Below are positions 62,127 through 64,000 of a stretch of 64,000 bases of DNA, in pieces. Below the pieces are notes generated by a model. That model was not told the origin of the DNA. It worked only from the letters and a program-made list of their open reading frames with translations, and searched no databases. The stretch's first letter is position 1. Each line of letters opens with the position of its first letter. The position numbers and the translations under genes were made by a program. Source of the DNA: Neisseria sp. Marseille-Q6792 (GTDB taxonomy: Bacteria; Pseudomonadota; Gammaproteobacteria; Burkholderiales; Neisseriaceae); NCBI RefSeq assembly GCF_943181435.1, contig NZ_OW969598.1, positions 992,001-1,056,000 of the forward strand. Direction: 5' to 3'.

Positions 62127-62750
62127 ATGAACAGAAGAACCTTCCTCCTCGGTGCAGGCGCGTTGCTTCTTACCGCCTGCGGCAGAAAATCCGCCCGAAC
62201 CCACGCCAAAATTCCCGAAGGAAGCACCGTACTTGCCTTGGGCGATTCGCTCACCTTCGGCTACGGCGCAAACCCCAGCGAATCCTACCCCGCGCAACTG
62301 CAAAAACTGACGGGTTGGAATATTGTCAACGGCGGCGTATCGGGCGATACGTCCGCGCAAGCCCTGTCGCGCCTGCCCGCGCTGTTGGCACGCAAACCCA
62401 AGCTTGTGATTGTCGGCATAGGCGGCAACGACTTTCTGCGCAAAATTCCCGAAGAACAGACCCGCGCCAATATCGCGAAAATCATCGAAACCGTGCAAAA
62501 GGAAAACATCCCCGCCGTCCTCGTCGGCGTGCCGCACATCACACTGGGCGCGTTGTTCGGGCATTTGAGCGACCATCCGCTGTATGAGAATTTGTCCGAG
62601 GAATACGGCATTCCGCTGTTCGGTGGCGCGTGGGCGGAAATTTTGGGCGACAACGATTTAAAGTCCGACCAAATCCACGCCAACGGCAAAGGCTACCGCC
62701 GATTTGCCGAGAAATTGTCCGATTTCCTGCACACTCAGGGATTCCGATAA
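62127..62750 (+). CDS. GDSL/SGNH esterase lipoprotein (TesA-like)
   Basis: 207 aa. The signal has NRRTFLLGAGALLLTAC with a Tat-like RR and a lipobox. SGNH blocks: VLALGDSLTFGYGA (Ser), NGGVSGDTS (Gly), GIGGNDFLR (Asn) and SDQIHANGKGY (Asp-His). A thioesterase/lysophospholipase-type activity on the outer membrane or in the periplasm is likely. ATG 62127 is preferred; an ATG formed by the uptake sequence at 62109 is in frame. Confidence 0.9.
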   Translation: MNRRTFLLGAGALLLTACGRKSARTHAKIPEGSTVLALGDSLTFGYGANPSESYPAQLQKLTGWNIVNGGVSGDTSAQALSRLPALLARKPKLVIVGIGGNDFLRKIPEEQTRANIAKIIETVQKENIPAVLVGVPHITLGALFGHLSDHPLYENLSEEYGIPLFGGAWAEILGDNDLKSDQIHANGKGYRRFAEKLSDFLHTQGFR

Positions 62751-62942
62751 ACGTGCGCCCCATCCGTTGAAACACATCATTATGAAACAAGGCAAACGCA
62801 CAGACGCTTCCCCGACATCCCGTCTGAGATGCACCGACTACGCCATACGCCCCCGAGAAATATCGGCCCTCCGGCTTTGGATGTGCAAGTCATTCTGCCG
62901 CTTCAGACGGCATATCCACGCAACACTATCTAAGGAGTAGGA

Positions 62943-64000
62943 ATGAAACTATCTGAATTGTTCAACCCCAACGAATTTGCCGCGCGGCATTTGAGTTTCG
63001 GCGACGAAGCGGCGTTGCTTGCCGCTGTCGGCGAGAAAAGCATGGACGATTTTGTCGGCAATACCGTGCCGCAAAGCATCCGTATGCCGTCTGAACTCAA
63101 TTTGCCCGAGGCTTTGACCGAGGCGGACGCATTGGCGAAATTGAAAGGCATCGCGTCGAAAAACGTGATCAACAAGTCCTATATCGGTTTGGGTTATTAC
63201 CCGACCCGCGTGCCGAACGTGATTTTGCGCAACGTATTGGAAAATCCGGGTTGGTACACCGCCTACACGCCGTATCAGGCGGAAATTGCGCAGGGGCGTT
63301 TGGAAGCGTTGTTGAACTTCCAACAAGTGTGCATCGATTTGACCGGTTTCCCTGTGGCGGGCGCGTCTTTGTTGGACGAGGCAACTGCCGCGGCGGAAGC
63401 GATGGCGATGGCGCACCGCGTGGGCAAGGTGAAATCCGAGCGTTTCTTTGTGGATGCGCGCGTGTATCCGCAAACTTTGGACGTGATGAAAACCCGCGCC
63501 AAATATTTCGGCTTTGAACTGGTGGTCGGCGATTTTGCCCAAGCGGATGAAGGCGAATACTTCGGCGCGCTGTTCCAATACGTCGGCAAAGACGGCGACG
63601 TACAAGATTTGCAGGATGTTATCAGCCGTCTGAAAGCAAAAGGCACGATCGTGGCCGTTGTCGCCGACATCATGAGCTTGGTTTTGCTGAAGTCGCCTGC
63701 TGAATTGGGCGCGGACATTGCGTTGGGCAACACTCAACGCTTCGGAGTGCCGATGGGCTTCGGTGGTCCGCACGCTGCTTATTTCGCGTTTAAAGACGCG
63801 TTCAAACGTTCCGCCCCAGGCCGCATCATCGGCGTATCCAAAGACGCATCGGGCAAACCTGCCTTGCGCATGGCTTTGTCCACCCGCGAGCAACACATCC
63901 GCCGCGAAAAAGCGACATCCAATATTTGTACCGCACAAGCATTGCTGGCGAACTTGGCGGGCATGTACGCCGTTTACCACGGCCCTGAAGGTGTGAAACG
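62943..64000 (+). CDS. gcvP: Glycine dehydrogenase (decarboxylating), 5' part
   Basis: First ~352 codons; the frame is open to the window end. P-protein of the glycine cleavage system. [68 protein letters not shown] (split here by reading only) and [15 protein letters not shown] are typical. Start with SD AAGGAG 4 bases before ATG. No glycine riboswitch was recognised in the 190 bases upstream. Confidence 0.95.
   Translation, partial: MKLSELFNPNEFAARHLSFGDEAALLAAVGEKSMDDFVGNTVPQSIRMPSELNLPEALTEADALAKLKGIASKNVINKSYIGLGYYPTRVPNVILRNVLENPGWYTAYTPYQAEIAQGRLEALLNFQQVCIDLTGFPVAGASLLDEATAAAEAMAMAHRVGKVKSERFFVDARVYPQTLDVMKTRAKYFGFELVVGDFAQADEGEYFGALFQYVGKDGDVQDLQDVISRLKAKGTIVAVVADIMSLVLLKSPAELGADIALGNTQRFGVPMGFGGPHAAYFAFKDAFKRSAPGRIIGVSKDASGKPALRMALSTREQHIRREKATSNICTAQALLANLAGMYAVYHGPEGVK

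Noticed and set aside
62788-62940. Small frame MKQGKRTDASP... before gcvP
   Set aside because: No SD, crosses an uptake sequence and has no recognisable composition; probably untranslated leader.
62751-62942. Glycine riboswitch before gcvP
   Set aside because: The conserved tandem aptamer motifs were not found in the available 190 bases.
63000-64000. 343-codon frame opposite gcvP
   Set aside because: Shadow of gcvP, whose P-protein motifs are clear on the plus strand.

Overview
The window is a chromosomal segment of a pathogenic-type Neisseria, most likely N. meningitidis or a very close relative such as N. lactamica or N. polysaccharea. The evidence is the very frequent 12-base uptake sequence ATGCCGTCTGAA (AT-DUS), often as inverted pairs serving as terminators; long arrays of dRS3 repeats (neisserial intergenic mosaic elements, NIMEs); three Correia elements; and a gene set typical of this group (aniA/norB, hemO next to a haemoglobin receptor, a gmk-rpoZ-spoT cluster). 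The species cannot be fixed from sequence reading alone.

Left part (1-9.6 kb): a dRS3 array, a minus-strand autotransporter adhesin gene with a run of 32 A in its upstream region, tRNA-Glu, a second dRS3 array, thiD, a tehB-type methyltransferase, rnhA, a third array of about 1.5 kb, a small structured intergenic stretch and a full-length Correia element. Next (9.6-18.5 kb): a HIT protein, a Tat/lipoprotein LD-carboxypeptidase, and the divergent denitrification pair norB / aniA with a nirV-like gene. The norB-aniA gap carries a clear FNR box, a Fur-like box and a possible NsrR palindrome. A decayed reading frame, a nitroreductase and serC follow.

Middle (18.5-38.6 kb): the rimP-nusA-infB translation/transcription operon, a DUF2868/DUF3482 membrane protein-GTPase pair whose last codons come from a Correia element, a haemolysin III family protein, a sodium:alanine symporter, yebC, dsbB, two tandem sibling sRNAs (NmsR/RcoF type), an Lrp/AsnC regulator, alr, UPF0210 and UPF0237 (ACT) genes separated by an unknown gene and a dead gene, a MORN-type repeat protein and prmB.

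A complete rRNA operon lies on the minus strand (16S - tRNA-Ile - tRNA-Ala - 23S - 5S, 44.1 down to 38.8 kb), with promoter, boxA sites, RNase III processing stem and terminator. Beyond it, coaBC is followed by an AT-rich islet (45.8-47.4 kb) with pieces of polymorphic toxin/immunity cassettes (a WHH/HNH nuclease tail, a SUKH-type immunity protein, another toxin tail with a small putative immunity gene, and a filamentous-haemagglutinin fragment). These look like silent cassettes of a TpsA/contact-dependent inhibition system.

Right part (47.4-64 kb): gmk-rpoZ-spoT, apt, a HAD phosphatase, trhP (the 'col' gene), a lipoprotein, a divergent HmbR-like haem/haemoglobin receptor without the usual poly-G phase-variation tract, hemO, the pqiABC lipid-transport operon, tag, a GDSL esterase lipoprotein and the first 1.06 kb of gcvP, cut by the window end. 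Genes work together in nitrite/NO respiration, haem iron acquisition, stringent response and nucleotide supply, and envelope lipid transport.
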